Assembly: GCF_900021165.1 (NCBI RefSeq)
Contig: NZ_FCOQ01000017.1
Coordinates: 10,945 to 74,944, forward strand
Direction: 5' to 3'
Origin: Paenibacillus phocaeensis
GTDB lineage: Bacteria; Bacillota; Bacilli; Paenibacillales; Paenibacillaceae
Length of the DNA stretch: 64,000 bases
Position numbers and translations under genes: made by a program. Shown one piece after another: positions 33,155-43,297 of the stretch. Every line of letters starts with the position of its first letter. Positions within the stretch are counted from its first letter, which is position 1. The notes under the pieces are model-generated. The model saw nothing but the letters and a program-made list of their open reading frames with translations. It was not told where the DNA came from and made no database searches.

Positions 33155-34270
33155 ATGTTCAAACAAGTAACGATTCAAGCGGATCAACGCGGTTTGCTTT
33201 TTCATAAAGGAAGTTATGTGAGAAAGCTCAATCCGGGAACTTATCGGTATGCGGCGTGGTCGCCAAGCACCGTCGTCGTGCTGGATATCGCGAAGCCGTT
33301 CGTCGTGGAGGGGAAAGAGCTGCAGCTGTTTCTTCAAGATGAGGGCTTGGTGCGGGAGCTCGATATTGTACGGGTACTGGACCATGAATACGTGCTGCAT
33401 TATGAGGACGGTCAATTCGTGCAGTTGCTGCTGCCAGGCACCTATGCCTATTGGAACCTCCTGAAGACCCATACGTTTTTGCACGCGGATATCCGTAACC
33501 CGGAGCTGCCCGCGGAGATCGACCGTTCGATCTTACCGAAACTGGCCGCTTATGTGCAAACTTACGAAATCGCCAGCTACGAGTCCGGATTCTTGTTCTT
33601 CGATCAAGTGTTGCAAAGGGAGTTGACTCCCGGAAGGTACTCTTTCTGGAAGGGGCCCGTGTCGGTGATGGTCAAATCGGTTGATAGCAGACAGCAGCAA
33701 ATGGATCTCGTTGGCCAAGAAATCATGACGGAAGACAAGGTCACGCTGCGCTTGAACTTCGTCTGCCAATATAGGATCGTCAATCCTTTGCGAAGCTTGG
33801 AAATGAAATCGTTCGACGAGCAGATCCATGTCCAGCTCCAACTGATGCTTCGGGAATATGTCGGAACGCTTAAATTGGACGATCTTTTGAAGCGGAAAGA
33901 GGACGTTGCCTCGTTCGTCCTGTCCCGCTTGCGCGAGAAAGGGGAAGAGTTCGGGGTACTGTTCCTGAGTGCGGGGGTTAAGGATGTGATTTTGCCGGGC
34001 GAAATGAAAGAGATCCTGAACACCGTCCTGCTGGCGGAGAAGAAGGCTCAAGCGAACCTCATCACCCGCCGGGAAGAAACGGCCTCGACCCGGAGTTTGC
34101 TGAACACCGCCAAGCTGATGGATGAGAACCAGACGTTGTTCCGTCTGAAGGAGCTGGAATTCCTCGAGAAGATCTGCGAGAAGATCGGCTCCATCTCTTT
34201 AACGGGCGGCGGGGATCTGTTGGAACGGTTAAGCTCTCTCATTGGGGAGAAGAAGGCGGCAGGTAAATAA
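33155..34270 (+). CDS. Slipin/SPFH-domain protein
   Basis: 371 residues. The SPFH core is recognised by YESGFLFFDQVLQRELTPGRYSFW, VDSRQQQMDLVGQEIMTEDKVTLRLNFVCQYRI and LREYVGTLKLDDLLKRKED, with VKDVILPGEMKEILNTVLLAEKKAQANLITRREETASTRSLLNTAKLMDEN as the coiled-coil end. The first 120 residues repeat a similar beta fold (GLLFHKGSYVRKLNPGTYRYAAW). There is no transmembrane helix, unlike most stomatins, so it is a soluble slipin; such proteins are often seen with membrane-stress genes. ATG 33155 follows AAGGGGG. A terminator follows. Confidence 0.88.
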   Translation: MFKQVTIQADQRGLLFHKGSYVRKLNPGTYRYAAWSPSTVVVLDIAKPFVVEGKELQLFLQDEGLVRELDIVRVLDHEYVLHYEDGQFVQLLLPGTYAYWNLLKTHTFLHADIRNPELPAEIDRSILPKLAAYVQTYEIASYESGFLFFDQVLQRELTPGRYSFWKGPVSVMVKSVDSRQQQMDLVGQEIMTEDKVTLRLNFVCQYRIVNPLRSLEMKSFDEQIHVQLQLMLREYVGTLKLDDLLKRKEDVASFVLSRLREKGEEFGVLFLSAGVKDVILPGEMKEILNTVLLAEKKAQANLITRREETASTRSLLNTAKLMDENQTLFRLKELEFLEKICEKIGSISLTGGGDLLERLSSLIGEKKAAGK

Positions 34271-34348
34271 ATGGGGCAAGGATTCTCAACCCATAGACTT
34301 TCCATTTCTTGGCCAATAAGGTATAATGAATTTAATAGCTACGAGGCG

Positions 34349-34398
34349 AAGCACGCCCTGACTTTATGTCGAAAGACGAGGAGTCGGGGCGTTTATTT
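34349..34398 (+). terminator. Terminator of the slipin gene
   Basis: ACGCCCTGACTT and GAGTCGGGGCGT pair around an inner hairpin, then TTATTTTT. Confidence 0.75.
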
Positions 34399-34533
34399 TT
34401 CCCGGCTTTCTCATGCGCGTGTGAGACGGTTGATGATTTAAATCATGTTAATCAGGGATGGAAGAAACGGTAATGAACTGACTTTCCATAGCCTGCTGAA
34501 TCTGATACTATTCATGATAGGGAGCTGAATGAA

Positions 34534-35013
34534 ATGGACGAAACAAAGGAACTTTTATTAGCTATTAAACATGCCGTAGAGATTATAGATGCAAAGGTTA
34601 CAGCAATGCAGGAGGAACAGAATTACATCAAGGGTGATGTGAAGGCCATCCAAGAGGAACAGAGCTACATCAAGGGTGATGTGAAGGCCATCCAAGAGGA
34701 ACAGAGCTACATCAAGGGTGATGTGAAGGCCATCCAAGAGGAACAGAGCTACATCAAGGGTGATGTGAAGGCCATCCAGGAGGAACAGAGCTATATCAAG
34801 GGTGGTGTGAAGGTCATCCAAGAGGAACAAGGCTCTATTAAAGCGGAAGTCAGAGCGAATGCGGAAGGGATTAAGCTGCTTCATGAAAAGCTGGATAATA
34901 TGCAAAAATATGGAAATAAGCTGGGCCGACATTTAAATGCGGTTGAAAGCGATCTGGACGATGTGATTTTGCGAGTTGAAGCATTGGAAGGACGTTCTTC
35001 CGCTGAATTCTAA
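34534..35013 (+). CDS. Coiled-coil protein with 14-residue tandem repeats
   Basis: 159 residues. Six tandem units of IQEEQSYIKGDVKA-type sequence (residues about 24-107) form a predicted parallel coiled coil with heptad-like hydrophobic spacing; the rest is also helical (GIKLLHEKLDNMQKYGNKL, ESDLDDVILRVEALEG). No known domain. Ribosome site GGGAGC is 9 bases before the start. It resembles small Paenibacillus/Bacillus coiled-coil proteins of unknown role. The unit number is likely to vary between strains. Confidence 0.8.
   Translation: MDETKELLLAIKHAVEIIDAKVTAMQEEQNYIKGDVKAIQEEQSYIKGDVKAIQEEQSYIKGDVKAIQEEQSYIKGDVKAIQEEQSYIKGGVKVIQEEQGSIKAEVRANAEGIKLLHEKLDNMQKYGNKLGRHLNAVESDLDDVILRVEALEGRSSAEF
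34603..34854 (+). repeat. 42-bp in-frame tandem repeat
   Basis: Six copies with a period of 42 bp (units starting 34603, 34645, 34687, 34729, 34771, 34813). The central copies are identical or differ at one or two bases; the outer ones are diverged. The reading frame is preserved. Confidence 0.95.
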
Positions 35014-35046
35014 CCCATCGAAATAAGCTTGTATAGGATTAATATA

Positions 35047-35096
35047 ATCGATACCGTCAGTTGCGTTTTTTAGACGCTTTTGACGGTATTTTGTTT
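35047..35096 (+). terminator. Terminator of the coiled-coil gene
   Basis: GATACCGTCA and TGACGGTATT pair around an inner GCGTTTTTTAGACGC hairpin, followed by TTTG. Confidence 0.75.
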
Positions 35097-35130
35097 TCAT
35101 AAGGCAAATGGAAGGAAGGTTGCAAGACAT

Positions 35131-35159
35131 ATTACATTTCGTTCATCATATGATATAAT
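35131..35159 (+). promoter_or_regulatory. Promoter of the GH92 gene
   Basis: ATTACA (35131-35136), a 17-bp spacer, then a perfect TATAAT (35154-35159), about 48 bp before the start codon. Confidence 0.6.
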
Positions 35160-35206
35160 CAACATATTATATATAGTGTTTATTTTATATTTTAGGAGGG
35201 ATCAAC

Positions 35207-37474
35207 TTGAAGAGCACAACCGCTCATGCCGACCGGGATTGGGCATCGTACGTCAATACGAATATCGGGACGTTGTCCTACAAAACATGGTCCACATCTC
35301 CAACCGTGCAGCTTCCTCACGGGATGATGGAGATCGATCCGGTTACTACGCCGGGCATCGGGGACAAGTATTTGGCGGACAAAAACTTCGGATTCTCCTT
35401 CGGCCCCGCCACGGTGACGGTTTCCGGCAACCCGTTCTCTGATCAAAGGGAGGCGCATGCCTCCACCTTCGATCATGATTTGGAGGAGACCCGGCCCTAT
35501 AAGTACCGCGTCTTCCTGGAGGATCATGAGATCGATGCCGAGATGACGGCGGCGCAGCGCAGCGCTTATTTTCGTTTTCATTCCGCCGGTCCGGTCCATA
35601 TCCTCGTTGATGGCGGCGATTCGACGCAATTTCACCGGAACGACGGCCGTGTGATCGAAGGAGAGCGCACTTCTAAAGGACATGTTTGTTATTTTAGCTT
35701 GGAAATGAGAGAGGTTGCCTCGTCGTTTGGCTCCATCGAAAACGGCCGCCCAATCTACTTGGCCTACGAGGCGCGGCAAGGGGAGGCAACGATCGAGTTG
35801 AAGGCGGGCATCTCCTACATCAGTCTGGAGCAAGCCCGTAAGAATCGGCAGCAAGAGCTGCCGGACTGGGATTTCGATGCGGCCGTCTCCCGGGCCCGCG
35901 AAGCCTGGAACCGCGCGCTTTCCGCGATCGAGGTGGAGGGCGGGACGGAGGAGGAACGGACGATTTTCTATACGGCGATGTACCGTACGCTGCAACGGAT
36001 GCGGAATATTACGGAAGACGGCCAGTATTACAGCGGTTTTGACGGACGTGTTCACAAGGCGGAGGGGCGGGATTTCTATACCCACGACCAGCTTTGGGAT
36101 ACGTATCGCTGCGCCCGCCCGTTGCAGAGCCTTATCGAACCGCGCGTGTTTGAAGATATGGTGTACTCGTTGGTCCGAATGTACGAACAAGGCGGATTGC
36201 TCCCGAAATTTCCCCATCCGGGGGGAGATCATGCGGTGATGATCGGCCATCATGCCGCATCGCTTATCGCTGATGCCTGTGCGAAGGGATTGGACGATAT
36301 CCAGGTAGAGACAGCCTATGAAGGCATGCTCAAGGATGCGACGGAAATGTCCCTGATTCCCTGGCGGACGGTGCCGGCTACGGAATTGGACCGGGTATAC
36401 CACGAACGGGGCTGGTTTCCGGCGCTCCCCGTAAGGGAGGAGGCGAAGGTGGCGGACCCGGACGAGTGGAGAACAAAGCTCTGGGACCTCGTCATGGAGA
36501 AGATGCCCCATCAGATTACCTGGGTCCCCGAGGTTGGCGTAGACGAATGGGTGCCTGAAGTGGATCCCTGGCATCGCCGGCAATCGGTGTCTGTTACGCT
36601 GGAGAGAGCGTATGACGACTGGTGCGTCGCCCAAGTGGCCCGCAAGCTGGGGCGGGAGGCGGAAGCGGAGCGCTTCCTACAGCGCGCGGGCAACTACCGC
36701 CATCTGTTTCGCCCTGACCTGGGGCTGATGGCTCCCAAGACGGCGGACGGGGAATGGGTCGAGCCGTTTGACCCGAAGCTGTCCGGCGGATTTGCCGGGG
36801 AGGGGTATTTTGCCGAAGTGAATAGCTGGATCTACACTTTCCATGTGCAGCACGACGTCGAGGGATTAATCCGGCTGATGGGCGGGAGAGAGGCTTTCAT
36901 CCAAAAGCTCGACGCCTTGTTTACGGAGCAGTACACGATGGAGAAACCGTGGTTTCTTGGACAATTCCCCGATATGTCGGGACTGATCGGGATGTATGCG
37001 CATGGCAACGAACCCAGCTTTCATATCCCGTACTTATACAACTATGCCGGAGCTCCCTGGAAAACGCAGCGGCGCGTACGCGATATCCAACACCTGATGT
37101 ATAACGCCGGGCCGGCCGGCCTATGCGGAGACGATGATATCGGTTCGTTGTCGTCCTGGTACGTATTCAGCGCCATGGGCTTCTATCCGGTCTGCCCGGG
37201 GCGGCCCGTCTATGATATCGGCAGCCCGATCTTCGAGAAGACGACCCTCCGTACCGGGGAAGGCCGCACGTTTGTCATTGAAGCCCATCATGTCTCCAAG
37301 GCGAACAAGTACATCCAATCCGCCGCCCTGAACGGGCAGCCGCATTCGCGGCCATGGCTCACCCATCAGGAGCTAGTGAGCGGGGGACGGCTTGTACTGG
37401 AGATGGGGCCAAGGCCGAACAAAGCATGGGGAAGCTCTCCGGAGGACGCCCCGCCTTCGATGACTTCGCATTAG
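35207..37474 (+). CDS. GH92-family alpha-mannosidase
   Basis: 755 residues, a normal length for the family. The N-terminal beta-sandwich opens with YVNTNIGT and QLPHGMMEIDPVT. The helical catalytic domain holds YTAMYRTLQRM, YTHDQLWDTYRC, GNEPSFHIPYLYNYAGAPWKTQ and CGDDDIGSLSSWYVFSAMGFYPVCPG; the Glu of GNEPS and the paired Asp of GDDDIG fit the general acid/base and calcium site of inverting GH92 enzymes. No signal peptide is seen, so it would act on imported manno-oligosaccharides. The start is TTG at 35207, seven bases after TAGGAGGG. It stands alone with its own promoter and a shared terminator with iclR. Confidence 0.92.
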   Translation: MKSTTAHADRDWASYVNTNIGTLSYKTWSTSPTVQLPHGMMEIDPVTTPGIGDKYLADKNFGFSFGPATVTVSGNPFSDQREAHASTFDHDLEETRPYKYRVFLEDHEIDAEMTAAQRSAYFRFHSAGPVHILVDGGDSTQFHRNDGRVIEGERTSKGHVCYFSLEMREVASSFGSIENGRPIYLAYEARQGEATIELKAGISYISLEQARKNRQQELPDWDFDAAVSRAREAWNRALSAIEVEGGTEEERTIFYTAMYRTLQRMRNITEDGQYYSGFDGRVHKAEGRDFYTHDQLWDTYRCARPLQSLIEPRVFEDMVYSLVRMYEQGGLLPKFPHPGGDHAVMIGHHAASLIADACAKGLDDIQVETAYEGMLKDATEMSLIPWRTVPATELDRVYHERGWFPALPVREEAKVADPDEWRTKLWDLVMEKMPHQITWVPEVGVDEWVPEVDPWHRRQSVSVTLERAYDDWCVAQVARKLGREAEAERFLQRAGNYRHLFRPDLGLMAPKTADGEWVEPFDPKLSGGFAGEGYFAEVNSWIYTFHVQHDVEGLIRLMGGREAFIQKLDALFTEQYTMEKPWFLGQFPDMSGLIGMYAHGNEPSFHIPYLYNYAGAPWKTQRRVRDIQHLMYNAGPAGLCGDDDIGSLSSWYVFSAMGFYPVCPGRPVYDIGSPIFEKTTLRTGEGRTFVIEAHHVSKANKYIQSAALNGQPHSRPWLTHQELVSGGRLVLEMGPRPNKAWGSSPEDAPPSMTSH

Positions 37475-37528
37475 AGAACCTCTATTCTCCGCGCGGACGG
37501 GTAGGCTTATTTTCCGATTATGCATCAG

Positions 37529-37553
37529 AAAAGGGGCGGTTTCCGCCCCTTCA
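37529..37553. terminator. Bidirectional terminator
   Basis: AAGGGGCGG TTT CCGCCCCTT palindrome between the convergent GH92 and iclR genes; the minus strand continues in a T run. Confidence 0.85.
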
Positions 37554-38315
37554 GGATTCAAAATCATATTTCATCAGTTCGGAAAGTTCCTGGCAGGAAG
37601 CTTTGAGAATCTCAATAAATATCGCCAGTTCCTCGTCGCTAACGCGCGAGATTAAGGTGGAAATACTGATCGCCGCAAGCACCTTCCCTTTGCCGTTGAA
37701 AATCGGCACCGCCGCACATTGAACCCCTTGCTCATTTTCTTGATGATCGATGGCGTAACCTTGCTGACGGATCTTCTCGATCTCCTTGCGCAACACGGCT
37801 TCATTCGTAATTGTGTTGGCGGTTTGCTGCTGATAAGGATAACCCTGCAACAGGCGTGTCATCTCATGCGGTTCTTGATAAGCCAACAGCACTTTGCCGA
37901 TGGCGGTAGAGTGGAGGGGAAGTCTTCGGCCAATTCGGGAATACCGGATAATGGATTGTTCCCCGTCCACTTTATCGATATAAACCCCCTCTCGACCGTC
38001 CAAGATCCCCAGATGGACCGTTTGCCCCGTTTTTGCCGCCAAATCAACCAGATATTGGTGCGCCGCTTTCCGGATATCGATATTGCTAATGACTAAATTG
38101 CCTCGTTCCGCCAGCTTTAAGCCCAATCTATATTTTCCGTTCTCTTGATTTTGATCGATGTAGGCATATTCTTGCAGGGTCTTTAGCAACGAATGAACCG
38201 TACTCTTATGCAGCTCCATCCGCTCGCTAATTTCGGTGATTTTCAGTTCGGTGGTATGTTCATCAAATAAATCCAGGATCATTAGAGCCCGTTCTACCGA
38301 TTGGATGATTGGCAA
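37551..38315 (-). CDS. IclR-family regulator of the D-xylonate operon
   Basis: 254 residues. The winged helix is SVERALMILDLFDEHTTELKITEISERMELHKSTVHSLLKTL; the GAF-like effector domain carries GVYIDKVDG, LPLHSTAIGKVLLAY and CAAVPIFNGKGKVLAAISI. TTG 38315 is 8 bases after AAGAGG and gives the normal family N-terminus; GTG 38324 overlaps the ribosome site. It is divergent from the xylonate operon, and GTTTTATARTGTAAAAC palindromes occur in front of both (38330 and 38509). The E. coli yjh/yag clusters likewise carry an IclR regulator (YjhI, YagI/XynR). Confidence 0.9.
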   Translation of the reverse strand: MPIIQSVERALMILDLFDEHTTELKITEISERMELHKSTVHSLLKTLQEYAYIDQNQENGKYRLGLKLAERGNLVISNIDIRKAAHQYLVDLAAKTGQTVHLGILDGREGVYIDKVDGEQSIIRYSRIGRRLPLHSTAIGKVLLAYQEPHEMTRLLQGYPYQQQTANTITNEAVLRKEIEKIRQQGYAIDHQENEQGVQCAAVPIFNGKGKVLAAISISTLISRVSDEELAIFIEILKASCQELSELMKYDFES

Positions 38316-38329
38316 ATGCAGCACCTCTT

Positions 38330-38346
38330 GTTTTATAGTGTAAAAC
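38330..38346. promoter_or_regulatory. IclR operator candidate 1
   Basis: GTTTTATAGTGTAAAAC, six-base arms around a five-base centre, 15 bp before the iclR start. It differs by one base from the site at 38509. Confidence 0.6.
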
Positions 38347-38499
38347 TATTACATATTATATCAAAATATTCCGGGTCATGAAAAAGTGAATTCTGCGTTC
38401 CCCCTCCCAATAGGTTGCGCATTGTAACGGAATTGACAAAATGTATCCGTTTTCCCGATCAAAACGCCGTGCTATAATCAAACCAGAAAAACTAAATAG

Positions 38500-38525
38500 T
38501 AAAACGTAGTTTTATAATGTAAAAC
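38500..38525. promoter_or_regulatory. IclR operator candidate 2 (overlapping sites)
   Basis: TAAAACGTAGTTTTA (38500-38514) is a perfect 6-3-6 inverted repeat and overlaps GTTTTATAATGTAAAAC (38509-38525). It lies about 22 bp downstream of a TATAAT at 38473-38478, so bound protein would block transcription of the dehydrogenase operon. Confidence 0.6.
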
Positions 38526-38643
38526 AAATGGATGTCGGCAAACACATCCAGAGGAGGTGGAGATCAAAACCAAGCGCCCCTGATACTTTATATGTGATTA
38601 TTTTCACGTAACCTTTATAATGAAGCCACGAGGAGAGATGAGC

Positions 38644-39828
38644 ATGTTAACGCCAAGAAAATTTTACTGGCCGGCTATTAATCTGGTCGGTCCCGGAAGC
38701 GTCAAGTTCGTCGGGGAGGAAATCACCAAGCTCAATTTGAAAAAAGCCCTTCTCGTAACGGATAAAGTCCTCAACGAGAACGGTGTCGTCAAGCAAATTA
38801 CCGATGTGCTGGATCAAGAAGGCGTGATTTACAGCATTTTTGATGAAGTGAAGCCGAATCCCACCACGACCAACGTTCACGACGGTTTAGCCGTTTTTCA
38901 GAAGGAAGGGTGCGACTTTATCATTACGGTGGGCGGCGGTTCCCCGCAGGATACCGGTTCGGGGATAGGCATTCTGGCGACGAACGGCGGCCATATCGCC
39001 GATTACGAAGGCGTGGGGAAATCCCGGAATAAATCGGTTCCAATTGTAGCGATCAGCACCACGGCCGGTACGGCGGCGGAAGTCACCATCAATTATGTGA
39101 TCACGGATGAAGCCCGCAAATTGAAAATGATTATGGTGGATCCCAACGCGCTGCCGGTTATCGCCGTCAACGACCCGGAGTTAATGATGAAGAAGCCGAA
39201 GGGGTTAACTGCGGCTACCGGTTTGGATGCCCTTACCCATGCGATTGAGGGATATACCGCGAAGGGCGCTTTTGAACTGACGGATGCCATTGCTTATAAA
39301 TCGATTGAACTGATTGCCAAATATCTGGAGCAAGCGGTCGAGCAGGGTTCGGATATCGAAGCCCGCTCCGGTATGGGCTGGGGTTCCTTTATCGCCGGTC
39401 TGTGCTACTCCAATGCGGGATTGGGCATTGTCCACAGTATGGCTCATCAATTGGGCGGAGAGTACGATCTCCCGCACGGCGTTGCCAATGCGATGCTGCT
39501 CCCCTATGTAATGGAATTTAATATGGATGCCTGTCCCCATAAATTTGCGGATATTGCCCGGGCATTAGGCCGGGATACATCGGCTGCGGCAACCGTGGAA
39601 GAAGCGGCCAGGATGGCCGTCGATGAAGTCCGCCGCATTTCCAAAGCGGTGAATATCCCACCCCTTCGCGAATCGCCGTTCCGCGTGGAAGATGTAGAGA
39701 AGCTGGCCGAACAGGCGTTGAAGGATGCTTGTACGGGAGCCAATCCCAAGCCGGTTACGAAGGAAGATTTGATCGCGATCTACATGAAGGCGTATGAAGC
39801 CGGGGCAAGTGCCGAAGCGGCTCAATAA
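38644..39828 (+). CDS. Iron-containing alcohol dehydrogenase (FucO/YiaY type)
   Basis: 394 residues. Group III (Fe) ADH: ITVGGGSPQDTGSGIGILATN binds NAD, TTAGTAAEVT, and the metal ligands fall in GLDALTHAIEGY (Asp, His), GIVHSMAHQLGG and DLPHGVANAMLLP. In the xylonate pathway the aldolase gives glycolaldehyde, which such enzymes reduce to ethylene glycol; this role is inferred from context. ATG 38644 follows GAGGAGAG at 6 bases; the upstream ATG 38620 is not preceded by a ribosome site. It is the first gene of the four-gene operon. Confidence 0.9.
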   Translation: MLTPRKFYWPAINLVGPGSVKFVGEEITKLNLKKALLVTDKVLNENGVVKQITDVLDQEGVIYSIFDEVKPNPTTTNVHDGLAVFQKEGCDFIITVGGGSPQDTGSGIGILATNGGHIADYEGVGKSRNKSVPIVAISTTAGTAAEVTINYVITDEARKLKMIMVDPNALPVIAVNDPELMMKKPKGLTAATGLDALTHAIEGYTAKGAFELTDAIAYKSIELIAKYLEQAVEQGSDIEARSGMGWGSFIAGLCYSNAGLGIVHSMAHQLGGEYDLPHGVANAMLLPYVMEFNMDACPHKFADIARALGRDTSAAATVEEAARMAVDEVRRISKAVNIPPLRESPFRVEDVEKLAEQALKDACTGANPKPVTKEDLIAIYMKAYEAGASAEAAQ

Positions 39829-39843
39829 CTAGGAGGGATTACG

Positions 39844-41820
39844 ATGTCGATCCATTCGATTTTTGGTGATGAAAATAAAGCAATCTACGAGATACGAACC
39901 CATGCGGCGGGTCCCGAAGGTTCGCTGCCTTTGACTCCGGAGATGCTGCGGGAACGGCCGAGCGGCGATATTTTCGGCATGACGCTCGATGCCGGTATGG
40001 GCTGGGAGCCTTCCCGGCTGCTCGGTAAACAAGTCTTGATCCTTAGTACATTGGCGGGCATGCGTGACCCCGACGGAACCCCGATTGCACTTGGTTACCA
40101 TACGGGCAACTTCGAATTGGGCATGCAAATCAGAGCCGCGGCGGAAGAAGTCAGCAAATTAGGCGGCGTTCCCTATGCCTCCTATGTAAGCGACCCGTGC
40201 GATGGCCGCTCGCAAGGGACCTCCGGAATGTTCGACTCGCTGCCTTATCGAAACGATGCGGCCACGGTCATGCGGCGGTTAATCCGCTCCCTTCCGACGG
40301 GACGTGCCGTGATCGGGGTAGCTACTTGCGATAAAGGCTTGCCGGCCACCATGATTGCACTCGCCTCGATGCATGATTTAGCCACTATTCTCATCCCGGG
40401 GGGCTCTACGCTTCCGGCTACCGTTGGGGAAGATGCGGGGAAGGTGCAGACCATCGGGGCGAGATTTGCAAACAACGAGCTTTCCCTGGAAGAGGCGGCA
40501 AGACTTGGCTGCGTAGCTTGTGCTTCCGCCGGAGGAGGGTGCCAATTCTTAGGGACGGCCGGCACTTCCCAGGTGGTCGTGGAAGCCTTGGGATTAGCGC
40601 TGCCTCACTCGGCTCTGGCGCCATCCGGAGAGCCTGTTTGGGAGGAGATCGCCAAGCAGTCGGCACGCGCCGTGTTGGAGTTGGAGAAGAAAGGCCTGAC
40701 CACGAAAGATATCATTACGGATAAAGCCATTGAAAACGCGATGTTTGTGCATGCCGCATTCGGCGGATCCACCAACTTGTTGCTGCATATTCCTGCCGTG
40801 GCCCACGCGGCGGGCTGCAAGGTGCCTTCCGTCGATGATTGGGAGAGAATCAACAAACGAGTTCCTCGTCTGGTCAGCGTGTTGCCCAATGGACCGGTTA
40901 ACCATCCTACGGTTCGAGCTTTTCTGGCCGGCGGCGTTCCCGAGGTCATGCTTCATCTCAGAAAATTGGGCCTGTTGCATGAAGATGTGCTTACCGTGAC
41001 CGGGGAGACGTTGGGAGCTAATCTGGACTGGTGGGAGAAATCGGAACGGCGTGCGAAGTTTAGACAGCTGTTGAACGAACTGGACGGAGTTCATCCGGAC
41101 GAAGTGATTATGAGCCCGGCTCAAGCGAAAGAACGGGGCTTAACTTCAACGGTGACGTTCCCCAAAGGGAACATCGCGCCGGAGGGTTCTGTCATCAAAT
41201 CCACGTCCATCGATCCCGCTGTGGTTGATGAAGACGGCGTATATCGCCATACCGGGGTTGCCAAGGTCTTCATCTCGGAGAAGGAAGCGATCAAGGCGAT
41301 CAAAACCGGGGGGATTCAAGCGGGCGACATCATGGTGGTCATGGGCGGAGGACCCTTGGGAACCGGAATGGAAGAAACCTATCAATTAACTTCGGCCTTG
41401 AAGCACCTCTCTTATGGCAAGCACGTGTCCTTGATTACGGATGCGCGTTTCTCCGGGGTATCCACGGGAGCCTGTATTGGCCATGTCGGACCGGAGGCTT
41501 TGGCTGGGGGGCCTATTGGCAAATTGCGGGACGGCGATCTGATTGAAATCATGGTGGATCGCAACAATCTGGTTGGATCCGTGAACTTCATCGGGACACA
41601 AGATCACCGATTGTCCCTTGAAGCCGCGACGAAGGTGTTGGAAGAACGCGAAATACACCCGGAGCTGAAACCGGAGTCCGGATTGCCGGATGACACGCGA
41701 TTATGGGCAGCGCTTCAATATGTGAGCGGGGGGACGTGGCGCGGTTGCGTTTATGACGTCGACCGAATTATTGAAGTGTTAAATGCGGGCATGAAAGTCC
41801 TGACACAAGAAGGAGAGTAA
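39844..41820 (+). CDS. yjhG: D-xylonate dehydratase, YjhG/YagF type
   Basis: 658 residues, IlvD/Edd superfamily. The order of motifs follows E. coli YjhG closely: [69 protein letters not shown] cysteines for the iron-sulphur cluster, [30 protein letters not shown] and [22 protein letters not shown]. It dehydrates D-xylonate (or D-gluconate at low rate) to 2-keto-3-deoxyxylonate. ATG 39844 lies 15 bp after the dehydrogenase stop, with AGGAGGG upstream. The order dehydratase, permease, aldolase supports the assignment. Confidence 0.93.
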   Translation: MSIHSIFGDENKAIYEIRTHAAGPEGSLPLTPEMLRERPSGDIFGMTLDAGMGWEPSRLLGKQVLILSTLAGMRDPDGTPIALGYHTGNFELGMQIRAAAEEVSKLGGVPYASYVSDPCDGRSQGTSGMFDSLPYRNDAATVMRRLIRSLPTGRAVIGVATCDKGLPATMIALASMHDLATILIPGGSTLPATVGEDAGKVQTIGARFANNELSLEEAARLGCVACASAGGGCQFLGTAGTSQVVVEALGLALPHSALAPSGEPVWEEIAKQSARAVLELEKKGLTTKDIITDKAIENAMFVHAAFGGSTNLLLHIPAVAHAAGCKVPSVDDWERINKRVPRLVSVLPNGPVNHPTVRAFLAGGVPEVMLHLRKLGLLHEDVLTVTGETLGANLDWWEKSERRAKFRQLLNELDGVHPDEVIMSPAQAKERGLTSTVTFPKGNIAPEGSVIKSTSIDPAVVDEDGVYRHTGVAKVFISEKEAIKAIKTGGIQAGDIMVVMGGGPLGTGMEETYQLTSALKHLSYGKHVSLITDARFSGVSTGACIGHVGPEALAGGPIGKLRDGDLIEIMVDRNNLVGSVNFIGTQDHRLSLEAATKVLEEREIHPELKPESGLPDDTRLWAALQYVSGGTWRGCVYDVDRIIEVLNAGMKVLTQEGE

Positions 41821-41856
41821 CGGTAACCCACCTAATCAGCTGGAGGTTTGATCATT

Positions 41857-43203
41857 ATGCCATTATTTATTGTTGCACTCGGAATTATCGTGCTGCTCGT
41901 GTTAATTACGGGCTTCAAGCTAAATACGTTCGTCTCTCTGATCATTGTGTCCTTCTTGGTCGCATTAGCCCTTGGCATGCCGCTGAATACGATTGTTTCC
42001 TCGATTGAGGGCGGATTGGGCGGAACGCTTGGCCATATTGCCCTGATCTTTGGACTTGGCGCAATGCTTGGCAAACTGATTGCCGATGCAGGAGGCGCGC
42101 ACCGAATTGCCATGACCCTGATCAACAAGTTCGGGGAGAAAAGAATTCAATGGGCCGTCGTCGCGGCTTCGTTTATCGTAGGGATCGCCTTATTCTTTGA
42201 AGTTGGCTTGGTCCTGTTGATTCCGATCGTGTTCACGATCTCGAAGCAATTGAAAGTACCGATCGTATATTTGGGGATTCCCATGGCGGCCGCTCTATTG
42301 GCCACACACGGTTTCTTGCCTCCGCATCCAGGCCCGACGGCGATTGCGGGCGAATATGGCGCCGACATTGGGATGGTATTGCTCTACGGCATTATCGTGG
42401 CGATTCCGGCGGTCATTCTCGCAGGTCCGGTCTATACGAAATTGGCGAAGCGAATCGTGCCCAGCGCGTTTGACAAAACCGGCAATATCGATTCCCTCGG
42501 CGAGCAGAAAACCTTCAAACTCGAAGAAACGCCGGGTTTTGGAATCAGTGTCTTAACTTCGATGTTTCCTGTAATCTTAATGGCTATAGCGACTATTATC
42601 GATATGGTCAAAACCTCTTCCGGGCTTGAGGACAATGCCTTCTTCTCCATCGTTGGTCTCGTAGGCAATGCTTCGACAGCCATGTTGATTTCCTTAGTTA
42701 TTGCGATCTTTACCATGGGGATTTTCAGAAAAATTCCGATAAAAAATATTATGAGCTCTTGTGCGGTGTCGATCAGCCACATTGGCATGATGTTGTTGAT
42801 CATTGGCGGCGGCGGTGCTTTCAAGCAAGTGCTCATTACTGGCGGTGTCGGGGATTATGTTGCGGAATTGTTCACGGGTTCCACGATGTCGCCGATCCTA
42901 TTGGCGTGGATCGTAGCCGCTATTTTGCGGGTATCTCTCGGATCCGCAACGGTTGCGGCGTTATCGACAGCCGGTTTGGTGATTCCGTTGCTTGGCCAAT
43001 ATGATGTCAACCTGGCTCTGGTGGTCCTTGCTACCGGCGCAGGCAGTTCAATATGCTCTCATGTGAATGATGCCGGCTTTTGGATGATCAAAGAGTACTT
43101 TGGATTAAACATGAAGGAAACCTTCGGGACATGGACGGTTCTTTCGACGATTGTCTCTGTCGTGGGATTAGGGGCGATTCTATTATTAAGTTTAGTCGTA
43201 TGA
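41857..43203 (+). CDS. GntP-family aldonate permease
   Basis: 448 residues, about 12-14 hydrophobic helices. Family features include [57 protein letters not shown], and [19 protein letters not shown] with a C-terminal [20 protein letters not shown]. GntP proteins import gluconate and related sugar acids by proton symport; within this operon D-xylonate is the likely substrate. ATG 41857 lies 10 bases after GGAGG. Confidence 0.93.
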   Translation: MPLFIVALGIIVLLVLITGFKLNTFVSLIIVSFLVALALGMPLNTIVSSIEGGLGGTLGHIALIFGLGAMLGKLIADAGGAHRIAMTLINKFGEKRIQWAVVAASFIVGIALFFEVGLVLLIPIVFTISKQLKVPIVYLGIPMAAALLATHGFLPPHPGPTAIAGEYGADIGMVLLYGIIVAIPAVILAGPVYTKLAKRIVPSAFDKTGNIDSLGEQKTFKLEETPGFGISVLTSMFPVILMAIATIIDMVKTSSGLEDNAFFSIVGLVGNASTAMLISLVIAIFTMGIFRKIPIKNIMSSCAVSISHIGMMLLIIGGGGAFKQVLITGGVGDYVAELFTGSTMSPILLAWIVAAILRVSLGSATVAALSTAGLVIPLLGQYDVNLALVVLATGAGSSICSHVNDAGFWMIKEYFGLNMKETFGTWTVLSTIVSVVGLGAILLLSLVV

Positions 43204-43297
43204 TCGATCTGCAATGATACACATCGGCGCCCTTCACCAGCGATTGGGAAACGCCAAGGCGGTGGGGGCGGTCTTAAAAGAGAAGGAGAGCAAACCT

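Noticed and set aside
34603..34854. Regular 42-bp repeats as a CRISPR array
   Set aside because: The repeats are contiguous without spacers and lie in frame within a coding sequence.
35192..36634. 480-codon frame antisense to GH92
   Set aside because: Shadow of a GC-rich coding gene; no ribosome site or domain, Arg/His-rich composition typical of antisense frames.
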